Assembly (NCBI GenBank): GCA_944470555.2 | Contig: OX104134.1 | Span: forward strand, 114,074,701-114,138,700 | Length of the DNA stretch: 64,000 nucleotides | Direction of reading: 5' to 3' | DNA from: Heterobilharzia americana | Lineage: Eukaryota; Platyhelminthes; Trematoda; Strigeidida; Schistosomatidae | Part shown: positions 24,216-35,799 of the stretch, piece by piece | How positions within the stretch are numbered: position 1 is the stretch's first letter | How the letters are laid out: the number at the start of each line of letters is the position of its first letter | The notes under the pieces: model-generated | What the model was told of the DNA's origin: nothing | The model's input: the letters and a program-made list of their open reading frames with translations, nothing else | Databases searched by the model: none | Position numbers and translations under genes: made by a program

Positions 24216-27200
24216 CCATCAGTTTATATTTGAGAATCGAATATTAAAAATGAAAGTGATGTGTACAGAGTTTATTTTGAAGTAAATATTTTCGTCCAGA
24301 GATGATTTATTTCCTTCCTAAATGAATATCTACTTTGGATACTAACAACAGATTGACAAACTAAACGTATTTGCGCCACCACGTTTTTATTCTATTTTAC
24401 TTATAACCTAATATTGTTGAAACCATCATGGCTTAGGCGCTTTCAACTTATAATATGATGACATGAATAAATTCTTCGACTCACTGCTAGTTGGAACTTT
24501 GAAACTGCTTGTGTAAGTTAGATAATGCAGAAATACGTGATTTTCAACCTTTATGTACAGTGGCGTAGTATGCACTGTTTGTTAGTAGTCTACAAACAAT
24601 GACACTGTTTCTGTCTCAGTTGTGGTTAAAAAAGATAAAACTGGTATCCATAACGTCAAACCTACCAGTTTGCTATTCAAAAAATATTACAACGCCTATG
24701 TACATGGTTAGGTTTTTAGTCTCCCTAATATACTTAAGTACTATACGCGTCTATTTTGGCTTCATTCCCTTCTCATTGTCTGATGCAACCATTAGGTGAA
24801 AGTCGGTTTGGTTCGATACATCTTGACAATCAGTGTGACTGCGTATTTGCCTCCGTTGTATTGTCGAATATGGAAGGTTATTATGTGAATAATAATAATA
24901 AACAGGACTAAACAGTCTGTGAAATGTTACTTTTCGTTATACTCTATCAATAACTAAAGCATTACGGTAAACATAGTATAAGTTTGCGATTTGTTTATCA
25001 TAATTATCCACAATTGCTGAAATAGTTAGCAATCACAAATAATAAAAGCGACTCTGTTAAGAAGTGATGTGCTTTAAGTAATGCCACTCATTCTTATTCT
25101 CCTCTCTACAATAACGGTTGAGAATCTTCTGACTCAAGCAGCATCTTTTAATGTCCCAGTCTTCAAAATGATGATTTTATAATTGCTGGGTGATTTTTTC
25201 TTCTAAGCTCACTATAACCTATTTGACAGAGTTTATATTTATTTTCTTGAGTGTTTTATCATCTCATTTCCTCTTATTTGACTGAAATTGACTGTTTTTT
25301 GTTTTGTTCATGTTTAGAATGACTTTTTCTATCAAAACAACTAAAGATTATTTGTTTTGCACGTTAACGCTAATCAGCATAGTGCATTCTAACCTTGAAG
25401 AAAGAAACACGCTAACACTAATTCATCCCACTAAGTGCTAAAATTCGAGATATTATGACTTAGATATTCAGGTCACTATTAAATTTACTGTGCACTGAAT
25501 TACGTACATCAAACGATTAAACGACAAAGATGTTCCTCATGCTTTTAAGGTATATGTGATAGCTGAATTTCAGTGACTAACCTCCAAACACAGTGACAAT
25601 ATTAAGAAAGTCAAAACTATGTCTTGCTGTATACAACTTCGAACGCTTGGATAAAATTGGTCACACGACAATCAACTATCAACTACAGAGCATCAATATT
25701 TCATCTTCATTAGATTATTATCGATTTCATAGCAACAGTGAGTACTTCATCTAGCTTTGAAATATTTAGACCAAATCAGGCGAATCTTTAGTGATACAGT
25801 TAGATACCTATCTCAACATATTTCAAAAGCATGCAAAAATATTCTTTCTTCTTTATTTCATACTAATTTATTTTCAGTAGTTCACATTTGAAAATTCGAA
25901 TTCGTTTGTAATTTTTAATATTTTTGGTCACGAATATAATTTTTATCTTTAAAATGATTTTGAATTTGCTTGAGATAATAACCTATGACAAAAAAGCAAA
26001 CAAACAGAAATCCACATTTTGGATTTATTGCCAATGCCCCTGTTATCATAATTTTGTAATACAGCGTCAGTTGTTGGAAAACACAATGGCAACTATGGAA
26101 AGTATGAAAAAATTGTGGGAAAAAATACACGCCGTATTTTCCACCTACATTCCTCGAAATCCATCTGTTCTGTCGATATATTATTCAATTTAACCACAGA
26201 TCTAGTTGATTCTAAAATGTATAAAATTTGTTCAGATTACTGTCAAAGGGAAAGCTTTTAAAAAACATCTAAGATGGCGCAGGCAAGTAAGGCATTTCAT
26301 CATCTTCCTTAGCCTATCAGTCTCTGCAACTAATCAATATACTTATGTAAATAGATACATAGTTAACTGAATATTAACATCTGTGAATGAAAGCAATGTA
26401 AACTAAATGTCAAGTAGCCAGTTCGTCTCTCTAATCTTGATCTCTTGATCTGTATGTCAAGATGAATCAAAATCAAAAGCAAGGACAATTTACAGACTTC
26501 TAATCACTGAAATAATAACTAATATTTTTCAGAAATATCTTGTTAAGGTTTTTTTTTCACTAATAAATGTTTTCACACAAGGAAAATATTAGACGCGTAT
26601 GAAAACTATGGAATATTCTCGAATGTTAAGTTGGTGCTAGTATATCAAGGTACATATTCTGCCCAGCAGTAGAAAGTTTCCGCAGTTCCACCGGATACAG
26701 CTGTGTTGTTATGGTGTATGTACGTGCCAAAAAAAATTATAGAGAAGTGATTAAAATGCGGAAATCCCTTAGGCTTATCGAACCAGCTCCAAAACCTACT
26801 GGTCTGATGATTATATTGGTGAAATTAGTATCTAACAGTAAAACAGCAGCAGTCAGTAGATAAAGTATCAGAAAAAATCTGCTTTCTATAGTCGAATGTG
26901 TTGGCCGGGCAGAGAATTGTTCACTTCGGCAAATGCCTACCATATATGGTTGGTTGAATGCATCATGCAGATATGCACAAAGCACGTATAATATCTGAAT
27001 AAGTATGAGATGTTTGTGTTCATGAGCAATCCACTGGAGCAAAATTTGACCGAGCGTCCGAAATAACATGTACAATCACTTTCTTTGCAATGACACTGAA
27101 ATTTTTGCATTGTTATTTTTGTTTTTACTTTTCTTCCCGTGGAAATTTCTTTTTTAAGTCTCGTTTTCTTAGTTTTTTGGTCGCCAACTTTCCGAAACTT

Positions 27201-27715
27201 TCTTAACTTTTACCCAAGTCTTATGATTTTTCAAGATTCCTTTGCCTAACTTACGCTAATTGTCCTAAGAATTTAAAAATTCCGTCAGAATGTTTCTAGG
27301 ACTTTCTATCATTTCAATTACCTATTAACGGACGAAAACTTTTTAAAGTCAGTCTTCGAAATGATTTTCGTCTCTGCCATAAGCCTACTGTTTCTCGATG
27401 ACAGATACGCATATTTTGTCATTTGGAGAATTTCAGTGTTCCTATAAGTTTATAAACCACCAGGCCATAGTTTTTACGAAGGTAGTTGATAAATTTTGTC
27501 AGATATCCCGAGAAGAATGAGGAATTTTTTTCTTGTAGGACAGCAAATAAGCATCCAAAATGTTTCAGTGAGATCTTTGGCGGAATCTTGTTTCACTGAA
27601 CTCGTCTTCTTGAAACAGCTACATAAAGACCATAATAATACCATATAATCTCGATTATTAGAGTCTAAACCTGAGACACTACATAAATGTTATGTTTTGT
27701 TCCAGTTATGAAAAA
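24216..27715. other. AT-rich region without recognised gene
   Basis: Two overlapping opposite-strand open frames at 25915-26193 and one at 26737-27075 (-, 112 codons, several hydrophobic stretches) have no recognised family and no start or splice context. I treat them as chance or old repeat. Confidence 0.4.
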
Positions 27716-28260
27716 AGAGAAAAAAACTTAAAGACTGCATCATGAACATCATCAAGGAAAAACACTATGGAGAAGCTTCAGACCAGTATCTTTTGAAACA
27801 GTGGGTCCACATACACCTAAAAGGCATTTTTAAACTGTTCAACAAGCGCAAAAGATTCTTTGTTGGATCTTGAGTTGAAAAATATCATCGCTGAAGACAT
27901 CCAAAACAAACGACTGACAGATCCTTCAATAGGACATACCCTCTTCCTAACCTTCAAATCATCTTCTCCTGCAAGAAACGTTCTGATCAATGTCTGGAAG
28001 AAAAGCTGGGGTATTCGGTTACATCAGTGTGTCCATGCCAGTTAAATTGCTCCTATGGAGCTGAGTACATCAGCCATACCCACCCCACGCTTGTACAACG
28101 TGCCGGAGAATAATAACCACCTTGGCTGGGAAAAATGTGTCTTCAGCTCAGTGACAGAACATATCATGAATACAGATCATTCGGCTGCTTCTACGAACTT
28201 CAAAATCCTTGATTAGCTTAATCAAACTACTCAAAGTGAATGAGATCAAGACGTTTGTAT
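27716..28260 (+). mobile_element. Penelope-like element fragment (GIY-YIG end)
   Basis: Plus-strand frames, in pieces, give 'CPCQLNCSYGAEYISHT' (equivalent to 'C..CGxxYIGxT' of the GIY-YIG nuclease), then '..HLGWEK..', 'SSVTEHIMNTDHSA' and 'STNFKILD', the C-terminal blocks of PLE proteins ('..hl.dt.H......FkIl'). The upstream 27720-27990 part is linker sequence. Several stops make it non-functional. The Gly of 'YIG' is replaced by Ser. Confidence 0.65.
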
Positions 28261-28504
28261 ATAAATGAAGGGCTAGTCATCTAGAAGTTCAAATCAGCAC
28301 GTTCAATCTTTGAATTTGCCAAACTCATCCTAAAACCGTGACTATCCCTGACAAATCCTGTGTTACGTAACGATATTTATTTTTCTAGGCTCTTGTCCGT
28401 TTTCGTACTGTAGACCCCCACTTGCATTACGTAATCCTTATTCAATATAATTAACCCCTGATCGGAAACTATTTATGAAACGTTCTGCCCCTTATGTTGC
28501 TTTC

Positions 28505-28690
28505 TTCCTGTTGTTGGCTACCATTGGAATCCAGGTTGCACGCTTCGTCTCGTTTTGTGTTCATCAGCCGGACATACTCACACCCAATGAGTGAATTTGT
28601 TCTCACTGGAACTCGAACCCATCGCCAATCGCTTTGAACGCAAAAGCGTTTTCCACTTGGTCACTGAGGTACGTGAGCCACTTCTTGTGT
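28505..28690 (-). mobile_element. SM-alpha-like element, copy 2 (tRNA-like promoter plus hammerhead remnant)
   Basis: The minus strand reads a tRNA-like head (about 28680-28605: A-box-like 'tgaccaagtgg', B box 'gggttcgagttcc'), then 'tatgtccggCTGATGA' (core at 28567-28561), a poorly paired helix II, GAAG at 28546-28543 where GAAA is required, and 'acctggattccaatggtagcc' for the helix I 5' strand. The GTC before the cleavage point reads AAC. Catalytic positions are lost, so the ribozyme is inactive. Layout and length match copy 1. Confidence 0.75.
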
Positions 28691-30530
28691 AACAAGTATC
28701 AGTTATTATTAATTGTTGATACTTGTTATTTCACCGTTTTAAACGATCACCAAGCAAATTACAGCGTAATGAATGATCAGGCAATATCCAATTACACGCA
28801 TAGGAGACAATGTGCCAAAAGAGGTCGGTCAACTCGATGTAGAATAGTAACGACAAATTACAAACATGAATACACAGCGTTCTACTGATTGTAATATATA
28901 TTCATAAGTGTACAACTTAGTAAATGAATTCATCGAAGAAAACACTTTTTGTCCCACTAATTTTTTTTCTTTCATATGACCACCAAAACATACTTCTGAA
29001 TTATATGAAAATTTAGAAACCAATCCTCCTGATCTAAGGATTCCATTATTCTCACCAGAGCGAAGGAAATTCAGTAAGTCATATCACCTTAATTTTTGAG
29101 TCTACCGATCTTTATTTTTAAAAGGAAAACGGCTGGTATTTCGGAAGACGTTCCACCCGCGTATGTCATATATATTACATAAAAATAAACTGAATTCCTT
29201 AAATTATACGTATAACGTTTAAGTAGCTTCCGAATAGAACGTTAGTGAAACACACAAGTGGGTTCGCAACCCATTCTGCATTTACCCTTGCCTATTTATG
29301 CATTCCATTATGTTAAGAGGGAATCTTCTCAGCTCTTAAGTACCCAGATCCCATGGTAACAGAGCTGCTTTAGATCTGTGCAGACTACGATATGGGCAGC
29401 ACGAAGGCATGCAGCACATAATTTAACAGTTTCCCGACTCATGGCACCAAATTCAAATGACATAATAATGATATTGTAAAGATAACAGACAGAAAATTGA
29501 AAGAAAACAAAATATTGTTGAAGAGTCGCACCTTTCCATCAACAGCACTTTGTGCGATCCAGATCTAATAATAATCAAAAAGAATTGCTTCGGTAATGAA
29601 TGTTGTCGTCTGGGATGACTTCAGTATAAGCAATAACTATCGGTTAAAAATCTCAAAATATGACATCTTCTGTATTCAGTCAGCCATTAAACGGATCCTC
29701 AAAATTTGAAGAGTTCCCTTCAAACCTATTACACACATCCCATTGCTTATATCTCACGGGAGACTACTGGAACCCCTTAACTCTCAAACCTTCCTAAAGT
29801 TCCAGTTTTCCAATTTGGACATAACTGACATTCGCCCACTGACAATCTTCGGATGCCTAGGATTTATGATACGTATATACGAGTCACCAATTAACAGAGT
29901 TCTCCCAACTTACTTTCGAACACACTTCATTGTAAATTAACATTCAACACATCTGCATTTTCACTGACCATTAATTCTGACTATATATTCAATATTGCTG
30001 CGATAGATATAACTGACTATAAGCAGCTCATGTATACATATCGAAATTGTTACAGTTTTTGAAGATGAGACTGGTGAACGTGACATTTCCATATAAACAA
30101 GAATACAATTCATGTCTCATCTTTTAAGTTATTTTCATTTATCCCACTGGCCTTGTAGTACTCTATTCTAATCTCTTTATTCATTTTATTTTACTTTCCA
30201 TTCCCTTCATAAATCATAATGTGTAAATTTTCACATTGTGCAACTTGGATACTATTACCATCTGAACTGGTCCATTGTATGGACTGCACATTTGCTTAGT
30301 ATCCCAAAAATAATTATTAATAGCAAAATGTCTCGTTATCCAATTAGTGACGTACATGAATGCCTAGCCAACGGTGAACACTGTCTTTGATTGAAAAGCT
30401 ATCTTGTTGGTGATTTCGATGTCTGTGGTACTTCGATTTTAGCTGCAGGAGAGTGGACCTTCTCTTGGTTCCCACTGACAAGCATTTATCAACTTGAGAA
30501 CTGACTAGTCGCCTTTCTTCCAGTTACTAG
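28691..30530. other. region without recognised gene
   Basis: Contains the shared motif 'gtgccaaaagaggtcggtca' near 28809 also found beside the other hammerhead copies. The block at 29220-29440 is somewhat GC-richer and repeat-like but unclassified. Confidence 0.4.
30524..30530 (+). repeat. putative target-site duplication, left (TTACTAG)
   Basis: Seven bases immediately before the 5' end of RTE copy C, repeated immediately after its tail at 33771-33777. A 7-bp match can occur by chance, and TTACTAG also occurs inside the element's 5' region. Confidence 0.5.
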
Positions 30531-30739
30531 GGTTTTAAGGTAGACAAACTTAACCTCGCCTGGTTAACTAGTTTACTAGTTACTAGCCGGTCCTAAGCCC
30601 GGGTAAAGAGGGAAGGTTGGGCATAGGGCTAGCAACCCTACCCCGTAAAACAAATCTAACCGCTAAAGAAACTTCAAAGCACAAACAAAATATAAAAAAT
30701 GAAAACAAACTTATACCCCGCTGGAATCGGAGAGGCGAA

Positions 30740-33700
30740 ATGACGCCAGTTGGTGAAAGCCTTCGGGAAGCCAATTGGCCGATGTGTCTTCTCTCGATGA
30801 AAGCGAAAGTAAACGTGGGGACATGGAATGTCCGCACGATGTTTGAACCCAGTAAGGCAGCCCAGATTGCAAAGGAGATGAGAAGGTATAACATCGAAGT
30901 GCTTGGGATTTGCGAAAGCAGATGGAATGGGAGTGGACTCTCCAAACTGTCAACTGGAGAATCAATAATCTACTCCGGTCACCCAGACGCCAACCACGAG
31001 CACACTGAGGGAGTGGCTATCATGATGTCCTCAAGAGCATCGAAGGCTCTCATGCAGTGGGAACCAATCTCCTCCAGGATCATGACAGCAAGGTTCAACT
31101 CAAAAGGAAGAAAGGTCACAATCATACAATGTTATGCACCTACAAATAATGCAGAGCAAGAGAAAAAGGAGGATTTCTACAGACAACTTCAATCAACACT
31201 GGACAAGACGTCAGTTGGCGATATCAAAATTCTAATGGGCGACATGAATGCCAAACTGGGAGGGGACAATACGGGAAGAGAACTAACCATGGGTCGAGAG
31301 GCGCTAGGTGAAATGAATGAGAATGGAGAATTGTTTGCAGAATTCTGTGCATTCAACGATTTGGTGATTGGAGGCAGTGTGTTCAGGCACAAGGATATCC
31401 ACAAAGCGACATGGACTTCACCAGATGGACACACTAAAAATCAAATCGACTTTATCTCAATCTCAAGAAAATGGAGACGCAGTCTACTTAACACAAGGTC
31501 AAGAAGAGGAGCAGATGTAGGTTCAGACCACTATCTAGTGCAAGGAACCTTCCAAATCAAGTTAAAAGCCTTCAAGGAAGCTGGTGATAGACCTCAATTC
31601 AAGTACAACACTCGGAAACTGAAGGATGAAACTACAAAGGAGATCTTCAAAGCAGCCATCAAGACAAAATGGGAGACGTCGAGGGACATCCCTGAAGAAA
31701 CCTGTGTGGAAGAACACTGGAAGTCTTTGAAAGCTGTGTGGAAAGAAACCTGCACAGCCGTATTAGGAAGGAAGAAGAAAGAAGACAAGGAATGGATCTC
31801 GACGGATACCTGGAAGCTGATAGAGGAGAGGAGGATGGTGAAGCAGAAGATAAACCAGTGCAAGGATGCTCAACGACAAGAGGAACTGAGCACAATGTAT
31901 AAAACACTGGACAAAGAAGTGAAGAAGAGTGCACGCAAAGACAAAAGACACTTCTACGACACACTGGCAAGTGAAGCAGAACAGGCTGCAGGTAAGAGAG
32001 ACCTGACGACATTGTATCAAATAACCAGGTTGCTATCAGGGAAGAGACCAACACAGATGAAACCAATAAAAGATGAAGAAGGAAATTTAATTACAAAAGA
32101 AGAGAAACAGAGGAAACGATGGGCCGACCACTTCAAGAAGCTCTTGAATCGACCACCACCTGCACTTCGTCCAGAAATACCACCTGCAGCCGCTGAATTA
32201 CAAGTGAACATAAATCCCCCAACGAAAATGGAAGTCCTGAACGCCATAAAGCTACTGAAAGGTGGGAAAGCAGCAGGACCAGATGGAATACCGCCAGAAG
32301 CACTGAGAACAGATGCAGAGACAACAGCGGACATGCTCACACCACTATTGCAGAAGGTGTGGAAGGAAGAGAAGGTACCTGACGATTGGAAGAAGGGTTA
32401 CCTTGTCAAACTGCCGAAGAAGGGAGACCTCAGTGCTTGCAAGAACTGGCGCGGAATCACTCTCCTGTCCACCCCAAGTAAAATATTAAGCCGCATCATC
32501 CTGGAGAGGCTTAAAGACGCACTGGATTCAAAACTGCGACCGGAACAGGCAGGCTTCAGGAAGTACAAATCATGTGCTGACCAAATTGCAACGCTTCGTA
32601 TCATCATAGAACAGAGCGTAGAATGGCAATCAGCTCTATACCTCAACTTCATCGACTTTGAGAAGGCCTTTGACAGCGTCGACCGAGAAGTAATTTGGAA
32701 ACTGCTTCAATACTACGGAGTACCGCAAACCTTTATCCGCCTCATTCAACAACTATATGAAGATGCCACATGCCAAGTAATCCACAATGGGAAGCTCAGT
32801 GATGCCTTTGAAGTGAAGACAGGAGTGAAACAAGGTTGCCTACTATCCCCCATGATATTCCTTATTGTGGTGGACTGGATCATGCAGCAAACAGTAGGCA
32901 GCGAGAAGAGGGGGATACACTGGACGACGGAAAAGAACCTAGAAGACTTGGATTTCGCCGATGACTTGTGCCTAATGTCACATAAACTTGAAGATCTGCA
33001 GGCAAAAACTAACAAGTTGACAGAAGAGGCAGCTAAGACGGGACTTCAGGTGAATATAGAGAAGACAGAAGTGATGAAGATACCGCACCACCACCATCAA
33101 CAACAACAACAAACTCCAATCACCGTCAACGGGAGAAACTTGAAGGAAGTAACCTCCTTCACTTATCTAGGAAGCACTGTTTCAACTACAGGCGGGACGG
33201 ACGAGGACGTCAAAGTCAGAATCGGAAAAGCAAGACAGGCGTTCATTAGCCTGAAACCAGTGTGGAGATCTTCTGCACTCAGCATGCGGAACAAGATACG
33301 GATTTTCAACACCAACGTCAAGTCAGTGCTCTTGTATGGCTCAGAGACTTGGCGCGCCACGAAAGGTATTTCCAATAAACTACAGACATTCATCAACAAC
33401 TGCTTACGCTCGTTGCTGAAGATCAGATGGCCAGAAAAAATAAGCAACAAGGAACTCTGGGAACGAAGCAACCAAGAACCTATCACGCAACAAATATGCA
33501 GGAAGAAGTGGAGATGGATTGGGCATGCACTGAGAAGGCCGACTGAGGACATCACGCGTCAGGCCCTCGAGTGGAATCCCTATGGGAAGCGACGAGTTGG
33601 ACGTCCGAGGGTGACATGGAGGAGGTCATGCGAGGAGGAAATGAGAGCTTCTGGGCTGTCGTGGAACCAGGTTCAAAAGATCTCAGAGAACAGAGGTCAC

Positions 33701-33751
33701 TGGAGGCGTGCTACTGAAGCCCTATGTTCCACTCGGAACCCAAGGGACTAA
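30740..33751 (+). CDS. RTE endonuclease-reverse transcriptase polyprotein (intact)
   Basis: 1003 codons from the first in-frame ATG (30740). The frame is open further upstream to 30617 but only through a TTG. Residues about 25-270 form an apurinic/apyrimidinic-type endonuclease: 'GTWNVRTM' at 27-34, catalytic Glu59 in 'CESRWNG', Asp168/Asn170 in 'GDMNAKLG', Asp263-His264 in 'GSDHYLV'. The reverse transcriptase has 'DFEKAFDSVDR' (catalytic Asp639), 'GVKQGCLLSPMIFLIV' and 'FADD' with Asp741-Asp742. A His/Gln tract ('PHHHHQQQQQTP') follows at about 784-795, then an RTE-type C-terminal region ('TYLGSTVS', 'LLYGSETW', 'WIGHALRRP'). The protein would nick target DNA and prime reverse transcription of its own RNA there. 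No stop, frameshift or catalytic loss is seen. The length is close to that known for SjR2 (about 1,000 aa). Confidence 0.9.
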   Translation: MTPVGESLREANWPMCLLSMKAKVNVGTWNVRTMFEPSKAAQIAKEMRRYNIEVLGICESRWNGSGLSKLSTGESIIYSGHPDANHEHTEGVAIMMSSRASKALMQWEPISSRIMTARFNSKGRKVTIIQCYAPTNNAEQEKKEDFYRQLQSTLDKTSVGDIKILMGDMNAKLGGDNTGRELTMGREALGEMNENGELFAEFCAFNDLVIGGSVFRHKDIHKATWTSPDGHTKNQIDFISISRKWRRSLLNTRSRRGADVGSDHYLVQGTFQIKLKAFKEAGDRPQFKYNTRKLKDETTKEIFKAAIKTKWETSRDIPEETCVEEHWKSLKAVWKETCTAVLGRKKKEDKEWISTDTWKLIEERRMVKQKINQCKDAQRQEELSTMYKTLDKEVKKSARKDKRHFYDTLASEAEQAAGKRDLTTLYQITRLLSGKRPTQMKPIKDEEGNLITKEEKQRKRWADHFKKLLNRPPPALRPEIPPAAAELQVNINPPTKMEVLNAIKLLKGGKAAGPDGIPPEALRTDAETTADMLTPLLQKVWKEEKVPDDWKKGYLVKLPKKGDLSACKNWRGITLLSTPSKILSRIILERLKDALDSKLRPEQAGFRKYKSCADQIATLRIIIEQSVEWQSALYLNFIDFEKAFDSVDREVIWKLLQYYGVPQTFIRLIQQLYEDATCQVIHNGKLSDAFEVKTGVKQGCLLSPMIFLIVVDWIMQQTVGSEKRGIHWTTEKNLEDLDFADDLCLMSHKLEDLQAKTNKLTEEAAKTGLQVNIEKTEVMKIPHHHHQQQQQTPITVNGRNLKEVTSFTYLGSTVSTTGGTDEDVKVRIGKARQAFISLKPVWRSSALSMRNKIRIFNTNVKSVLLYGSETWRATKGISNKLQTFINNCLRSLLKIRWPEKISNKELWERSNQEPITQQICRKKWRWIGHALRRPTEDITRQALEWNPYGKRRVGRPRVTWRRSCEEEMRASGLSWNQVQKISENRGHWRRATEALCSTRNPRD

Positions 33752-33769
33752 TAATAATAATAATAAAAA
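33749..33769 (+). repeat. TAA-repeat 3' tail of RTE copy C
   Basis: Six TAA units, the first being the ORF's stop codon, then AAAA. RTE elements characteristically end in short tandem repeats rather than poly(A). Confidence 0.85.
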
Positions 33770-33770
33770 C

Positions 33771-33777
33771 TTACTAG
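33771..33777 (+). repeat. putative target-site duplication, right (TTACTAG)
   Basis: Matches 30524-30530 and directly follows the element tail. Confidence 0.5.
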
Positions 33778-34450
33778 AGCGGTTAATGAGTGAGTTACCC
33801 AAGTGTTTCTAATACTCCGGCATACCTAACCAGCTTGCTCAGGCTCATATACTATGTGCTTTTCTAGGCCACGGGAGAATGACGAAATACATGCAGGGTA
33901 TGATGAATGTCTGTGATATCCCACGAGTAGGACCAAGTGCTCCGGCGTCCTTGCCCAAATCTCTGGTATAGGCTGCAAGTCAAGGGTTAGGTCCACTGTG
34001 GTGGCTGCACCAACCGTCATTATTAAGTACTCAAAACAATCAAGCTTTTATCATGCCTCTTGGCTGGGGAATGGTTCTTTTTCAGCTGTCATCGACTGAC
34101 CAATGAATATGGTCTATTGTCTACTAACACCACGAAGATAAAAGTGAAGAAGAACTAAAGTGCCCGAATATCACTTCACTAATCGGGTGAGAGAAGGAAT
34201 GACATGTATGAGGTGATGTGTGTGACATGCTGCAAACCTCAGAAAGATAATCCACGTCAGGCATTCGATCTCGTCCCGGCTAAGGAGGTATGGATGGATG
34301 CCTGAGACTTTGGGGTCTTTTCCTTTGGTAAGAGTACATAGCCTGGTATTTACACCGTTTTGGTACATTTCTCCCTAATTAGAAGCTGTCGCATTGCCAT
34401 GTGACGTTAAGCCGACCTTAAAGAGGTCAGTCTTGTAAAATCATAATAGC
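33778..34450. repeat. GC-richer unclassified block, probably an old repeat
   Basis: This stretch is visibly richer in G and C than its surroundings and holds two open frames on the minus strand (34020-33826 and 34368-34171) with proline, histidine and leucine-rich products. Neither matches a family I recognise or carries splice signals. It looks like a fragment of a dispersed repeat. Confidence 0.35.
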
Positions 34451-35799
34451 GGGCCTTGATGAGCTAACACAAAAGGTATTTAACGAAGATGATCCATCAC
34501 CATTTTTAATACTAAGTGAACTGATGGCCAACACATGAATATCACGTGTGATCCTGTCAGACTGGAACAATCCTTGAATGATAACTACCGGGAATAAGTC
34601 TGATGAACAAAGAATTTAATCTCCTAACATTTTTGTGAGTTAGAGAGATACGAAGAGCCTGAAGACAGAAAACTGGAGATAGCTAGTCAGTTTCCGGACC
34701 TGATAGTGGATGTATACAACAGATATATACTCTCCTACAGTTCTCCGAAATTGGTCCGCTTTACACCCAAGGCTTGCCGAAGTTCTTGATTTTAAGACCA
34801 TAATCAATTCCGTTAATCAACAGGTCACTGTACAGAATGATGGTTGGGTACCACATTTTGTGGAATGCTGTATATTGAAACGCCTTTGAGCTTGTTCGAG
34901 CCTGTGGTGAGGTATATGATGATTTGTTTAAACTGGTTGATTTCCGTCAAAGCTATCCACTCTCACGGATGTGTTTGTAGGGTTACCCCTCTTCACAGAG
35001 ATTCACTATGACATAAAAAGATATTTGATGGGCCCGAAGCCATTAAACAACATGGTTCAGTTAGATAAAGACCATAATAGGGTGCAAAGATTTCTGAGGA
35101 CCATGAACGATAGTCTGAGAATGTTTAAAGATGTTTTTTTAACGCGAGATTACAGACTGTTGCTCTAGGACTGATCTCCTCTGGCACACATTCTAATAAT
35201 AGAGATTGGTGTGATCAAGAACTTTGAATATCTCATCTAACTGATAGGTCATATCAGCTCTAATAAGCCAGTGACCGACAAAATATTGATACAGTTACAA
35301 ATCTGAAGATTGGATTTGGTTAAACTACGCTATTCAAGGAACTAATGTGCCACACTATTTTCCAATTAAGGGCTGAGTGCAGTCATCAGCGATTCTCAAT
35401 GTTCTACAGTTCGTTTAAGGAATGTATGAATTAGCGGTAGAAAAGTTCAGAAATACTCAAACGTTCGGTAGCTACTACCATCGTAACACTGGCTGGATTC
35501 TAGCAGTTCTCTTCACTTTTCTGAAAAGCTTTCCTCCAATATCTCCGAGTACTTATGTTAGATGATGAAATTCAAAGCCGTACAAAGAATCATCATGTTT
35601 CATGTCAATATAAACTAACCAGATGGCTGCTTAAACAACAAATAAGATTGGAATGATGAGAGCATAACCTAATCAACTGCTTAGAGGTGTACAGAACCGT
35701 CATCACCTTATTCCTGAAATATGTGAACATATAATCAGGTAGCACTTTTTATATAAGACAGAAACCTGAGTACTGTGGTCGGTTGTAATTCCATTTTAG
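34451..35799. other. region with weak coding-like stretch, unrecognised
   Basis: Plus-strand pieces around 34730-34890 ('RLAEVLDFKTIINSVNQQ') and 34971-35168 look somewhat protein-like but are separated by stops and frame changes. They may be an old transposon or pseudogene. No family is recognised. Confidence 0.3.

Larger units (their letters stand above)
30531..33770 (+). mobile_element. intact RTE-clade non-LTR retrotransposon copy C (SR2/SjR2-like)
   Basis: A 3240-bp element with a 5' untranslated region of about 209 bases, also present in copy A, which supports a true 5' end. It has one large ORF and a tail of TAA repeats ('taataataataataataaaa') typical of RTE elements. The stop codon TAA (33749-33751) sits inside the first tail repeat, so there is essentially no 3' UTR. 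A possible 7-bp target-site duplication flanks it. It is the only copy in the window with an unbroken ORF and probably the youngest. The assignment to the SR2/SjR2 type rests on the apurinic-like endonuclease plus RT in a single ORF and the RTE-style C-terminal region, recognised by eye. Confidence 0.9.

Noticed and set aside
26737..27075. 112-codon minus-strand frame with hydrophobic segments.
   Set aside because: No family, no splice context, and it could be an old repeat; hydrophobicity follows from T-rich codons in AT-rich DNA.
30617..30739. Upstream extension of the RTE ORF from a TTG.
   Set aside because: Eukaryotic translation is expected to start at ATG; the first in-frame ATG is 30740 and the upstream part matches no domain.
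31189..33555. Minus-strand open frames across the intact RTE element.
   Set aside because: Antisense shadows of the 1003-codon ORF; no motif of their own.
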